64,000 nucleotides of DNA from AR12 sp036265915 (GTDB lineage: Bacteria; Methylomirabilota; Methylomirabilia; Rokubacteriales; CSP1-6): positions 3,078 through 67,077 of the forward strand of contig DATAOC010000121.1 in the NCBI GenBank assembly GCA_036265915.1, written 5' to 3'. The position numbers were made by a program, and so were the translations under genes. Each line of letters begins with the position of its first letter. Within the stretch, counting starts at the first letter, position 1. Of this stretch, positions 1-8,494 are shown one piece after another. The notes under the pieces were generated by a model. It had not been told where the DNA came from. It searched no databases and saw only the letters and a list, made by a program, of their open reading frames with translations.

Positions 1-549
1 GCGACTTACCGTGCGCACTTCAAGATCTTCTTCGGCGTGCTCTACAAGTCTGAGCGGCTCGGCGACGCTCCGGTCGGCTCGCAGCTGTGGCACGCCGACG
101 GCGGCCCGGGCACCTGCATCAACGTCATGATCTACCTGAAGGACGTCGACGCCGCCGACGGCGCGATGGAGTGCTTGCCGTGGGAGCTGTCGCTCAAGCT
201 CTACCGCGGAGAGCTCGCGATCGTTCGCGAGTTCCTCGGCCGCACCCGACGCGACGGCAGAACGCCCACGCGTGACGAGATAAGGGACGTCCGGTGCGAC
301 TACTACCGGCGCGAGATCGAGGCGCACTACCGCGCGGCGGTCGAGCAGCCCACCGGTCGGGCGGGCCTGATCCTGCCGTTCCGGAACAACATCGTGCACA
401 AGGGCGGTTACCCTGCGGCCGGTCGTACGCGGTACGTGTGCGTATTCCATGTGTACCCGTCCGACCGACCCACTCCCTGGGAGCGCTACCGCCGTGACGG
501 GATCGCGAAGGCCGGTAACTTCCCCCGGGATCCCGCCGCGGAATTCTGA
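1..549 (+). CDS. Phytanoyl-CoA dioxygenase (PhyH)-like protein, 5' end cut by window
   Basis: The reading frame is open from base 1, so the true start lies upstream and only the C-terminal 182 residues are present. A WHAD motif (window residues 30-33) gives the HxD iron ligands, and a second His in NIVHKGGY about 100 residues later, followed by an Arg (GRTRYV), fits the HxD...H plus 2-oxoglutarate-binding Arg pattern of PhyH-type non-haem Fe(II) oxygenases. Family members hydroxylate lipids or small molecules. In a glycan cluster it may hydroxylate a sugar, lipid or precursor, but the substrate is unknown. The next gene begins 4 bases after its stop. Family call moderate, substrate none. Confidence 0.6.
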   Translation, partial: ATYRAHFKIFFGVLYKSERLGDAPVGSQLWHADGGPGTCINVMIYLKDVDAADGAMECLPWELSLKLYRGELAIVREFLGRTRRDGRTPTRDEIRDVRCDYYRREIEAHYRAAVEQPTGRAGLILPFRNNIVHKGGYPAAGRTRYVCVFHVYPSDRPTPWERYRRDGIAKAGNFPRDPAAEF

Positions 550-553
550 GCCG

Positions 554-1333
554 GTGAATCCCATCGCCGCCCTGGTGCGCGCCGTTCATCGTCCGGCCGA
601 CGTGCCGGCCGGCGTCGGCGTGTCGCGGACACTGCTCCGCCAGCCGAGGATATTCGATCTCGTATCCCTTGCGCTGCAGCTGGGTCACATCCGGCGGCTG
701 GACCGCATCCATGATGGCGACGCCGGCGACGAGTTCTTCACGAAGGTCAAGGACTACAACAGCGGCGTGACACAGCGCAAGGTCGTCACCACGACCCGCC
801 GCGCGGAAGCGCTGTACCAGCTGCTGACGACCCCGGCCCGGGACGTGCGTCACGAGCGTCTGCTGATCGTGGGGCCACGCAACATTCAGGAGCTCTACAT
901 CGCCTGGCTCTACGGTTATCGCTGGCGCAACATGCACGGGATCGATCTCTATTCGACGCACCGCAAGATCCTGGTGATGAACATGGAGGCGGTCGGGTTT
1001 CGCGACGCTGCGTTTCACGCCGTCGTCATGGCGAACACGCTGTCGTATGCGAAGGACACATTTCGGTGCCTGGGCGAGATGGCTCGCGTGCTGGCGCCGG
1101 GCGGACGGTTCGTGTTCGGCGCGACGTACTTCCCGCAGAGCCGGGACTGGCCGGGCAATCTCGTTTCCGGCGCCGAGATCCGCGAGATGCTCAAGCGGCT
1201 CGGCTTGCGGCTCACGGCCTATCAGGCATTCGACAAGATCAATTCGCTCGGGGGACAGCAGACGGCGCACGTGTTTGCGGTTCAGAAGCCGGACCCCGCG
1301 CAGCCGGGCTTCGACCGCGTGAGCTGGATGTGA
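554..1333 (+). CDS. Class I SAM-dependent methyltransferase-like protein
   Basis: The GTG at 554 lies four bases after the preceding stop and gives 259 residues; an in-frame upstream extension would run into the dioxygenase gene. The SAM-fold core is recognisable: LLIVGPRN stands where motif I (GxGxG) should be, and the late motif MARVLAPGGRFVFG is typical of methyltransferase type 11 proteins. The altered motif I (GPRN) makes catalysis less certain. The first about 100 residues have no domain I recognise. It overlaps the next gene by four bases (GTGA), so the two are probably co-translated. The acceptor is unknown; a cluster sugar is an inference. Confidence 0.6.
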   Translation: MNPIAALVRAVHRPADVPAGVGVSRTLLRQPRIFDLVSLALQLGHIRRLDRIHDGDAGDEFFTKVKDYNSGVTQRKVVTTTRRAEALYQLLTTPARDVRHERLLIVGPRNIQELYIAWLYGYRWRNMHGIDLYSTHRKILVMNMEAVGFRDAAFHAVVMANTLSYAKDTFRCLGEMARVLAPGGRFVFGATYFPQSRDWPGNLVSGAEIREMLKRLGLRLTAYQAFDKINSLGGQQTAHVFAVQKPDPAQPGFDRVSWM

Positions 1334-2970
1334 CTCGGCGCAGCGTCGTCCGACGGGTTCGCGGCGCCGGCCGGCGTCTCGCCGTCCGCGTCCGGCAGCT
1401 CGCGCCACCCGCGCTCATCGCGCGGGCGCGCGTTGCCCGGCAGCGCGCCGAGACGGAGCGTCTGCTGGCGGCACTCCCGGCCGCCGGACGCCTGACCACG
1501 ACCCCGAGCTCGGTGCTCGTCGATGCGATGTACGACAATCCCAATTACTGGATCCGCTACGCGCTCCTGCGTGCCGCGCTGGGCTGGCGCGGGGAGGTCG
1601 GCGTCCTCGGCCCGTACAGGAGCCGCGAGGCGCGGCGTACGCTCCACAGACTCGGTGTTTCGGAGACCGCGCGGCTCGATGCGCGCCGGCGCCCCGACGT
1701 GGACAGGTCCGCGGAGGCGAGGCGGCTGCTGGGAGCGACTGCGACCGCGGCCGACATCCTGCAATGGCGGCTCCCCGAAGAATTTCCACCCGACTTCGTC
1801 TACGACGGACTGCTGAAGCGGCAGCGAGCGGCGGTGGTGGATCTCGAGGACCCGCGGCTGCCGGAGCACGTCGCCGAGGCCCTCGAAAGCCTCGCCGCCG
1901 CGCGGCATCTCGTCGAATCACGCCGCGTCGACGCCGTCGTCCTTTCCCACGCGGTGAATTTCCAGTTCGCATCCCTGGCGTGGGTTGCACTGCGGCGCCG
2001 GATACCGGTGCTGTTGGTGCAGGGATGCTATGGCGTGTCGCGGTTCGTCAGGCTCGACAGCCCGCGCGACATCTACAACACGGTGGATCGGCCGACCGGA
2101 CGCGACCTGGACGGCCTCGACGGCGACCGTGCAAGCCGGCTCGCGGCGGCCGGCCGCGCGTATATCGAGCGCCGCCTGGCGGGGCATACCGAAGACCTCG
2201 GCGCCCTGTACGCGTTTCAGCGCGCCGCCGACATGCCGGGGCGTGATGCGATCGTGCGGAATTTCGGCTGGGACGGGGAACGCCCGATCATCGCCGTGTA
2301 CGCGTCGAACTGGTTCGACTTTCCGCATCCGTGCGGGATGACGCAGTTCCGGGACTTCCTGGACTGGATGCGCGCGACGCTCGATGCCGCGATCGCCAAT
2401 CGGCGCGTGAACTGGCTGTTCAAGGCGCATCCGTGCGACGCGTGGTACGGCGGCGTGACGCTGTCCGACCTGGTCCCGCCCCTCGATCGCTACCGGCATG
2501 TGCGGCTCGTGCCGTCGGCATGGAACGGCTCGGCCGTGCTGCGCGCAGTCGACGGGCTCGTGACCGTGCACGGGACGGCCGGCATCGAGTTCGCCGCGGC
2601 CGGCAAGCCCGTCCTCGTCGCGGATCGCGGCTGGTATGACGACGCCGGCTTCGTCCGGTCGCCGCGGACGCGCGAGGAGTACGTCGACGCGCTGGCCGGC
2701 GACTGGTGGAAGGATCTCGATCTCGACGTCTCCGCCCGTCGTGCACAGGTGTTCGCCGGCTGGTACTTCGGCCGCCCGGCCTGGCACGAGCGCTTCGTCT
2801 TCGAGGATGATCCTCGTCAGGCGGAGATCTATCGCACCGCGCCGGCGCTGCTCACCGGGTCCCCACGCGCCCTGGCGCGAGAGCTGGAGACGATCCGAGC
2901 GTGGTTCACCTCCGGCCGTCGGCACTATCACACGTTCAAGATGAGTCTGGCGAATGACTTCACCGTCTAG
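1330..2970 (+). CDS. KpsS/TagF-like GT-B family glycan or phosphoglycan transferase
   Basis: This is a 546-residue protein starting at GTG 1330, overlapping the preceding stop by four bases. The C-terminal half has the pattern shared by capsule KpsS/KpsC and CDP-glycerol glycerophosphotransferase families: LFKAHP (an HP motif in the putative nucleotide-binding half), then VTVHGTAGIEFAAAGKPVLV followed by a conserved Trp/Tyr. The N-terminal part has VDAMYDNPNYWIRYALLRA and looks like the acceptor half. No signal peptide or membrane segment is seen, so it is probably cytoplasmic. It could transfer a sugar or a glycerol-phosphate type unit. The family is supported only by these motifs and I am not sure of donor or acceptor. 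It overlaps the ABC flippase gene by 17 bases. Confidence 0.5.
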   Translation: MTRRSVVRRVRGAGRRLAVRVRQLAPPALIARARVARQRAETERLLAALPAAGRLTTTPSSVLVDAMYDNPNYWIRYALLRAALGWRGEVGVLGPYRSREARRTLHRLGVSETARLDARRRPDVDRSAEARRLLGATATAADILQWRLPEEFPPDFVYDGLLKRQRAAVVDLEDPRLPEHVAEALESLAAARHLVESRRVDAVVLSHAVNFQFASLAWVALRRRIPVLLVQGCYGVSRFVRLDSPRDIYNTVDRPTGRDLDGLDGDRASRLAAAGRAYIERRLAGHTEDLGALYAFQRAADMPGRDAIVRNFGWDGERPIIAVYASNWFDFPHPCGMTQFRDFLDWMRATLDAAIANRRVNWLFKAHPCDAWYGGVTLSDLVPPLDRYRHVRLVPSAWNGSAVLRAVDGLVTVHGTAGIEFAAAGKPVLVADRGWYDDAGFVRSPRTREEYVDALAGDWWKDLDLDVSARRAQVFAGWYFGRPAWHERFVFEDDPRQAEIYRTAPALLTGSPRALARELETIRAWFTSGRRHYHTFKMSLANDFTV

Positions 2971-4846
2971 CCTCGTGGACCGCGCGGTTGGCAGCCTGCG
3001 CGTGCGAGGCGCGGCGCTCGTCACCGCCGCGCAGTGGCGTCGCTTCGCCGGCGGGATCGCGGCCGGCGTACGGCTGCTGTCGCCGGCCGAGACGCGGCGC
3101 GGTCTTTACCTCGCCGGGACGCTCCTCGTGGCGAGCGCGCTCGAGATCGTCACGGTGGCGGCGCTGTTGCCGTTCATCAACATCGTCATCCAGCCCACCT
3201 CGATCACCAGCAACCGCGTGCTGAGCCGACTGTACGAGCTGTCCGGGGTGTCGAATGTCTCCGACTTCGTATTTCTGGTCGGCGCCGGCGTCATCGTCGT
3301 GACCGTCGCGAGCTCGGCCGCCAGCTGGATCGTCCTGCAGGCGCAGAACCGATTCGCCGCGTCATGCCAGACCCGGCTGGCCACCGAGCTGCTGGAGCGC
3401 GCGCTGGCGGCCCCGTACGTGTGGTTCTTGTCGCGCAATTCGACCACGCTGTCACGCCTGGTCTACGACGACGTGGTCATCTGGAGCCGCGCGTTCGTGC
3501 AGCGACTGCTGATGATGACGAAGGACGTGCTGGTGGTCGTGATGGCGATGGCACTGGTCCTCGCGCTGTCCCCGCGCACGGGCATCGCGGTGGTGCTGGC
3601 CATGGCCGTGCTCGGTGCCGTCTCCGTGTCGCTGACCCGTCCGCTGATGACGCGGCTTGCCGTCGACAAGCGAGCCGCCCTCGACCGCACGCTGTTGCTC
3701 GCGAACCAGGCGTTCGCGGGAATCAAGGACGTCAAGCTCACGAGCAGGCAGCGGCACTTCGCCGAGCTCTTCAACGGCGCGTACTCCACCGTGTCGGACA
3801 CGCACGCCGCGCTGAACGTGTGGCAGGAGACGCCGACGCTGGTCATGCGTCTGCTCGCCCATCTCACGCTCGTCATCCTGGCCCTCGCATTCTGGCGCAT
3901 GGGCATCGGCGGCGGTCAGATCGCCACCCAGCTCGCCCTGTTGCTCGTGGTGACCACGAAGGTCGCGCCGGCGGTGAGCGCGCTGTCGACGGCGATCGGG
4001 AACCTGGTCAACTCGATGCCGCACATCGACGCCATCCGGCAGGCGTTCGACAGTATCGAGGCCGCCGAGCTCGCATCCGCCGACCGGGCTCGTGGCGGCA
4101 AGCCGGCCGGTGACTGGCGCGAGATCCGGTTCGACAACGTCGGCTATCGCTATCCCGGTGCGTCGGAGTGGGCCCTCCGCGGCCTCTCTGTGAAGCTGCA
4201 GCGCGACGGCTCCTATGGCATCGTCGGGCGGTCGGCGGCGGGGAAGAGCACGCTCGTCGATCTGCTCGTGCGTCTGCTGGAGCCGACCGCCGGATGCATG
4301 TCGATCGATGGTGAACCCGCCGCCGCGCTCGACGCGCGCGACTGGCAGCGGCGCATCGGATATGTGCCGCAGGCGCCGTTCATCGCCGACGACACGCTGC
4401 GGGCGAACGTGGCGTTCGGCGTGCCGGCCGCGAGCATCGACGACACCTGGATCTTGGAGTGTCTGCGCATGGCGAACCTTGCGGCGCTTCCGGACCAGCT
4501 CGAGGGCGGTCTCGACACGCGACTCGGAGAGCGCGGCTCCCGGCTGTCGGGCGGCCAGCGGCAGCGCGTGGCCATCGCGCGTGCCCTGTACAACCGGCCC
4601 GAGCTGCTCGTCCTCGACGAGGCCACGAGCGCGCTCGATTCGGTCAGCGAGAGCGAGGTCCACGCCGCACTCACGAACCTGCGCGGTCGCGTCATGCTGG
4701 TCACGATCGCGCATCGGGTCAGCACGGTGGCGCCGTGTGACGAGATCTTCGTCCTGGAGGACGGCCAGCTGGCCGGGCGCGGGACGTTCGCGGAGCTGAT
4801 CGATCAGCATCATCTCTTCCGCCGGATCGCCGATGCGAATGCGTGA
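2954..4846 (+). CDS. ABC transporter with fused membrane and ATPase domains, PglK/MsbA-type flippase
   Basis: This 630-residue half-transporter has six predicted membrane spans in roughly residues 45-370, followed by a nucleotide-binding domain. The NBD has Walker A GRSAAGKST (about 425-433), signature LSGGQRQRVAIARAL (about 531), Walker B LLVLDEATSALD and the switch His in TIAHRVSTV. The linker IKDVKLTSRQRHF resembles the segment seen in PglK, the lipid-linked oligosaccharide flippase of Campylobacter. Given its position inside the glycan cluster, and since I found no Wzx-type flippase, I infer that it flips lipid-linked glycan across the inner membrane. It overlaps the previous gene by 17 bases and neuB by 14. 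Confidence 0.8.
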   Translation: MTSPSSLVDRAVGSLRVRGAALVTAAQWRRFAGGIAAGVRLLSPAETRRGLYLAGTLLVASALEIVTVAALLPFINIVIQPTSITSNRVLSRLYELSGVSNVSDFVFLVGAGVIVVTVASSAASWIVLQAQNRFAASCQTRLATELLERALAAPYVWFLSRNSTTLSRLVYDDVVIWSRAFVQRLLMMTKDVLVVVMAMALVLALSPRTGIAVVLAMAVLGAVSVSLTRPLMTRLAVDKRAALDRTLLLANQAFAGIKDVKLTSRQRHFAELFNGAYSTVSDTHAALNVWQETPTLVMRLLAHLTLVILALAFWRMGIGGGQIATQLALLLVVTTKVAPAVSALSTAIGNLVNSMPHIDAIRQAFDSIEAAELASADRARGGKPAGDWREIRFDNVGYRYPGASEWALRGLSVKLQRDGSYGIVGRSAAGKSTLVDLLVRLLEPTAGCMSIDGEPAAALDARDWQRRIGYVPQAPFIADDTLRANVAFGVPAASIDDTWILECLRMANLAALPDQLEGGLDTRLGERGSRLSGGQRQRVAIARALYNRPELLVLDEATSALDSVSESEVHAALTNLRGRVMLVTIAHRVSTVAPCDEIFVLEDGQLAGRGTFAELIDQHHLFRRIADANA

Positions 4847-5906
4847 GGCTGCGAGCGCGCCGTTCGGCATCGCGGGGCGAACGGTTGGCCCCGGCCAGCC
4901 CTGCTTCGTGATCGGCGAGGTCGCCCAGTCACACGACGGCAGCCTCGGCCAGGCCCATGCCTTCATCGACGCGATCGCCTCCGCCGGTGCCGATGCCATC
5001 AAGTTCCAGACGCACATCGCGGCCGCGGAGAGCACGCCGTCGGAGCCGTGGCGCATACGCTTCAGCCGTCAGGACGCGACGCGGTATGACTACTGGCGGC
5101 GCATGGAGTTCACGGAGCCGCAGTGGACGGGCCTCAAGGAGCACGCCGACGAGCGCGGTCTGGTGTTCCTGAGCTCGCCGTTCTCCAACGAGGCGGTCGA
5201 TCTGCTGATCCGGATCGGCATGCCGGCGTGGAAGGTGGCCTCCGGTGAAGTCGCCAGTCGCCCGCTGCTGGAGCGGATGCTCGCCACCGGCCGGCCGATG
5301 TTGCTCTCGACCGGCATGAGTCCGGTCGACGAGGTCGACGCGACGGTCGCCCTCGTGCGCCGCGCCGGCTGTGCGCTCGCGGTGATGCAGGCCACGACCG
5401 CGTATCCGTGTCCGCCGGAGCGGCTCGGGTTGAACATGCTCGCGCTCTACCGCGATCGCTATGGCTGTCCGGTCGGGCTGTCGGATCACTCGGCGACGAT
5501 CTACGCGGGGCTCGCCGCCGTCACGCTCGGCTGCGACCTCCTGGAGGTGCACGTCACGCTGAGCCGCGAGATGTTCGGACCGGATGTGCCGGCCTCGGTC
5601 ACCACCGGGGAGCTCCGGCAGCTGATCGACGGCATCCGGTTCATCGAGCGCGCGAAGGCAAGCCCCGTGGACAAGGACGCCATGGCCCGCGAGCTCCGTC
5701 CGTTGCGTGACGTGTTCGCGAAGAGCGTTGTCAGCCGCGAGGCATTGCCGGCGGGCACGATTCTCGGTCGCGACCATCTGGCCGTGAAGAAGCCGGGGAA
5801 CGGGATTCCCGCCGGCGACATCGACCGGGTGGTGGGACGCACGCTCGTGCGCGCCGTCGCGCCCGATCAACTGCTCACGTGGGAGGACCTGAATGGCGCA
5901 GACTAA
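4833..5906 (+). CDS. neuB: N-acetylneuraminate (nonulosonate) synthase, NeuB family
   Basis: This 357-residue protein is of usual NeuB length. The TIM barrel opens with FVIGEVAQSHDGS and continues with GADAIKFQTH; KVASGEV and LLSTGMS follow, with LSDHS later. A C-terminal SAF (antifreeze-like) domain covers about residues 290-355, including KKPGNGIP. NeuB enzymes condense phosphoenolpyruvate with ManNAc or a related 6-carbon sugar to make a 9-carbon nonulosonic acid. The opening QSHDGS differs from the common VNHNGD form, so the product could be Neu5Ac, legionaminic acid or a relative. No dehydratase or aminotransferase for legionaminic or pseudaminic precursors sits nearby, which favours a Neu5Ac-like product. 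It overlaps neuC by 14 bases. Confidence 0.9.
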   Translation: MRMREAASAPFGIAGRTVGPGQPCFVIGEVAQSHDGSLGQAHAFIDAIASAGADAIKFQTHIAAAESTPSEPWRIRFSRQDATRYDYWRRMEFTEPQWTGLKEHADERGLVFLSSPFSNEAVDLLIRIGMPAWKVASGEVASRPLLERMLATGRPMLLSTGMSPVDEVDATVALVRRAGCALAVMQATTAYPCPPERLGLNMLALYRDRYGCPVGLSDHSATIYAGLAAVTLGCDLLEVHVTLSREMFGPDVPASVTTGELRQLIDGIRFIERAKASPVDKDAMARELRPLRDVFAKSVVSREALPAGTILGRDHLAVKKPGNGIPAGDIDRVVGRTLVRAVAPDQLLTWEDLNGAD

Positions 5907-7065
5907 CGCCCGGCGCAAGATCTGTGTGGTCGTGAACAGCCGGGCCAACTACGGACGGATCAAATCCGTCCTGACCGCCGTGCAGGCGCGTCCGGATCTC
6001 GAGCTGCAGCTGATCCTCGGGGCATCGGCGCTGCTGTACCGCTTCGGCAACGTGCGGCAGATCATCGAGCAGGACGGATTCACGCCGGCGGCGACCGTCT
6101 ACACCATCGTGGAGGGAGAGACCCCGACCACGATGGCGAAGTCGACGGGGCTCGCCATCCTCGAGCTCGCGACGCTCTTCGAGAACTTGAAGCCGGACAT
6201 CGTGCTCACCGTCGCCGACCGCTTCGAGACGATGGCGACTGCCGTCGCCGCCAGCTACATGAACATCCCGCTCGCGCACACGCAGGGCGGTGAGGTGACA
6301 GGCTCGATCGACGAGAGCGTGCGTCATGCGGTCACCAAGCTCGCCCACCTTCATTTTCCGGCCACCGAGCTGGCGGCCGAGAACGTGATCCGGATGGGCG
6401 AGGACCCGGCCGCCGTATTCTGCACCGGCTGCCCCTCGATCGACATCGTGGCCACGCTCGATCTCTCGCTGCCCCGGGACATCTTCAAGCGCTACCTCGG
6501 TGTCGGGAGCGAGATCGACCAGACCCGGCCATACCTCGTGGTGCTGCAGCACCCGGTCACGACCGAGTACGGTCGCGGATTCGAGCAGATCAACGAGACG
6601 CTCGAGGCGGTGACCGCGTCCGGGATGCAGACCGTGTGGCTGTGGCCCAACGTCGACGCGGGCTCGGATGACATCTCGAAAGGGCTGCGGATGTATCGCG
6701 AGAAGCATCATCCGAAGAATCTGCATTTCTACCGGAATTTCGCGGTGGAGGACTACGCGCGCCTGATCGACAACGCGGCGTGCGTGGTCGGCAACTCGAG
6801 CTCGGCGCTCAGAGAGGGCGCGTTCCTCGGCGTTCCGGCCGTCGACATCGGAACGCGGCAGCAGGGGCGCGAGCACGGGCCGAACGTGATGCACGCGGAC
6901 TACCGCGCCGACGATATCCTCGAGGCCATCGGCAAGCAGGTCGCGCACGGCAAGTACGAGCGCAGCACGCTGTTCGGCGACGGATCGGCCGGCAAGCGGA
7001 TCGCGGACGTCCTGGCCACGGCGCCGCTGTCGGTCCAGAAGCGGCTGGCGTACGGGACGTCATGA
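5893..7065 (+). CDS. neuC: UDP-N-acetylglucosamine 2-epimerase, hydrolysing (NeuC)
   Basis: The 390 residues match NeuC/WecB length. Motifs seen are VVNSRANYGRIKS at the N-terminus, TVADRFETMATAVAA, PLAHTQGGEVTGSIDE and the C-terminal VVGNSSSALREGAFLGVP with HGPNVMHAD. The hydrolysing members convert UDP-GlcNAc into ManNAc and UDP, which feeds NeuB. The immediate neuB-neuC-neuA order and the overlaps on both sides (14 and 4 bases) support this role over the non-hydrolysing WecB reaction. It is a cytoplasmic enzyme. The exact sugar (GlcNAc or a diamino sugar) cannot be read from sequence alone. Confidence 0.9.
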   Translation: MAQTNARRKICVVVNSRANYGRIKSVLTAVQARPDLELQLILGASALLYRFGNVRQIIEQDGFTPAATVYTIVEGETPTTMAKSTGLAILELATLFENLKPDIVLTVADRFETMATAVAASYMNIPLAHTQGGEVTGSIDESVRHAVTKLAHLHFPATELAAENVIRMGEDPAAVFCTGCPSIDIVATLDLSLPRDIFKRYLGVGSEIDQTRPYLVVLQHPVTTEYGRGFEQINETLEAVTASGMQTVWLWPNVDAGSDDISKGLRMYREKHHPKNLHFYRNFAVEDYARLIDNAACVVGNSSSALREGAFLGVPAVDIGTRQQGREHGPNVMHADYRADDILEAIGKQVAHGKYERSTLFGDGSAGKRIADVLATAPLSVQKRLAYGTS

Positions 7066-7760
7066 CCCTCGACACGACGGTGGCCTTGATTCCGGCCCGC
7101 GGTGGCAGCAAGGGCATTCCCGACAAGAACCTCTGTCGCGTCGGCGACCTGACGCTGACCGCGCGCGCGGTCAGGTGTGCGCGCGAGACGGGCCGGTTCG
7201 CGCGCATCGTGGTGACGACCGATAGCGACGGGATCGCGGCGGAAGCACGCCGCGAGGGTGCTCAAGTGATCCGTCGCCCGGTGGCCCTCGCGTCGGACAC
7301 CGCGGACGTCGTCGACGTCATCATGCATGCGCTCGACGTCCTCGCCGGAGAGGACGTCACCGCCGAGACCGTTGCCCTCCTGGAGCCGACGAGCCCGCTC
7401 CGCACGCCTGAGATGGTGCGCGACGTCCTCGACCGCCTCGGCGACGCCGAGGCCGTGTTCACCGTCTCACCCGTGCCGGTTCGCTTCCACCCGAGAAAGC
7501 AGTTCTGGGTCGACGCCGACGGCTGGGCGCGCCGCGTGGCAGCGGAGCTGACCATGCCGGTGCGTCGCCAGGAGCTGACCGAGACCTACGTGCAGAACGG
7601 CGCCGTCTACGCGTTCAAGACGGCCATGTTCCGCGCGCACCGGTCGGTGTTCGGTCCATCACCGCGGGCGATCGTCATCACCGCGCCGCTGGTGAACATC
7701 GACACGCCCGAGGATCTCGACGAGGCGCGTCGGCTCGTGCCGGCCGAGAACGGCCGGTGA
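7062..7760 (+). CDS. neuA: CMP-N-acetylneuraminate (nonulosonate) cytidylyltransferase
   Basis: The ATG at 7062 overlaps the neuC stop by four bases and gives 232 residues, the usual size for a stand-alone NeuA. The diagnostic nucleotide-binding motif IPARGGSKGIPDKNL is at residues 9-23; LLEPTSPLRTPEM and a C-terminal VNIDTPEDLDEA follow, both typical of CMP-sugar synthetases. It would activate the NeuB product with CTP for transfer to the glycan. The fused hydrolase domain found in some NeuA proteins is absent. No gene in the cluster is an obvious sialyltransferase by motif, so the transferase that uses this CMP-sugar is unidentified. Confidence 0.9.
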   Translation: MTLDTTVALIPARGGSKGIPDKNLCRVGDLTLTARAVRCARETGRFARIVVTTDSDGIAAEARREGAQVIRRPVALASDTADVVDVIMHALDVLAGEDVTAETVALLEPTSPLRTPEMVRDVLDRLGDAEAVFTVSPVPVRFHPRKQFWVDADGWARRVAAELTMPVRRQELTETYVQNGAVYAFKTAMFRAHRSVFGPSPRAIVITAPLVNIDTPEDLDEARRLVPAENGR

Positions 7761-8494
7761 TCCGGCGCCTGGCACGGGCCGCCGGCCGCGCGATCGGGTG
7801 GCCAGCGCCGCCCGACTATCGTGCGGTCCTCTTCGACGAGCTGCGGGCGTACCTGGCGGGCCGTCGACCCTCGCGAATCGTCGAGATCGGCCCCAAGGAC
7901 GGCGTCGACACGCGCCGGCTGCTCGGTCTGGAGCCGAAGCAGCTCACACTGATCGACTTGCCGCGTGCCGAGGCGGCGAACCGTGTGTGGCTGGCCCGGA
8001 TCGACTCGCCGGCCATCGAGTACATTTCCGCGAACTTGATGTACAGCGACGTGGTGCGCGCACTGCCTCCGTACGATCTCGTCTGGTGCACGGGCGTCCT
8101 CTACCACAACCCGGAGCAGCTCCGCATGATCCGGCTGTTGCACGACTTGCTGATGCCAGGCGGTGTGCTCGTGCTCGAGTCCGCCACCACGCGCAATCCG
8201 CGCCTTCGCGACGCGTCGTGCGTCGAGATCCTCTATCCGCCGTCGGCTGCCCTGAAGCGGAAGTACCACATCAGCGCGAACATCACGCACCTGCCGTCCG
8301 CGCGTGCCATCGCCGCCTGGCTGCAGATGGTGGGTTTCGACGAGGTCATGACTTCGCGATGCCATCGTCCGGTCTCGCGCGCGCTGGCGCTGGCCCGAGC
8401 CGCCTTCATAGCGACCCGGCCCGTGGAACGCCGAGCGAGTGTCTATTACACGCTCGGGCAGGACGACGGCTACGAGATCGGGAGGTCGTTGTGA
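7757..8494 (+). CDS. Class I methyltransferase, CmoB/DUF1698-like
   Basis: This 245-residue protein starts at GTG 7757, overlapping the neuA stop by four bases. Motif I is IVEIGPKDG; WCTGVLYHNPEQL and LLMPGGVLVLES closely follow the pattern of the DUF1698/CmoB-related Rossmann methyltransferases. CmoB itself acts on tRNA wobble uridine, but members in polysaccharide loci are usually assumed to modify sugars, and that is my inference here. The C-terminus is rich in Arg and Ala with no membrane segment. It is coupled by a GTGA overlap to the next methyltransferase, so the two may act on the same product. Confidence 0.65.
   Translation: MIRRLARAAGRAIGWPAPPDYRAVLFDELRAYLAGRRPSRIVEIGPKDGVDTRRLLGLEPKQLTLIDLPRAEAANRVWLARIDSPAIEYISANLMYSDVVRALPPYDLVWCTGVLYHNPEQLRMIRLLHDLLMPGGVLVLESATTRNPRLRDASCVEILYPPSAALKRKYHISANITHLPSARAIAAWLQMVGFDEVMTSRCHRPVSRALALARAAFIATRPVERRASVYYTLGQDDGYEIGRSL

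Noticed and set aside
3452..5056. Long open frame on the minus strand (534 codons)
   Set aside because: It lies wholly opposite the ABC transporter and neuB genes and has Arg/His-rich low-complexity translation, a usual artefact of high-GC antisense frames.
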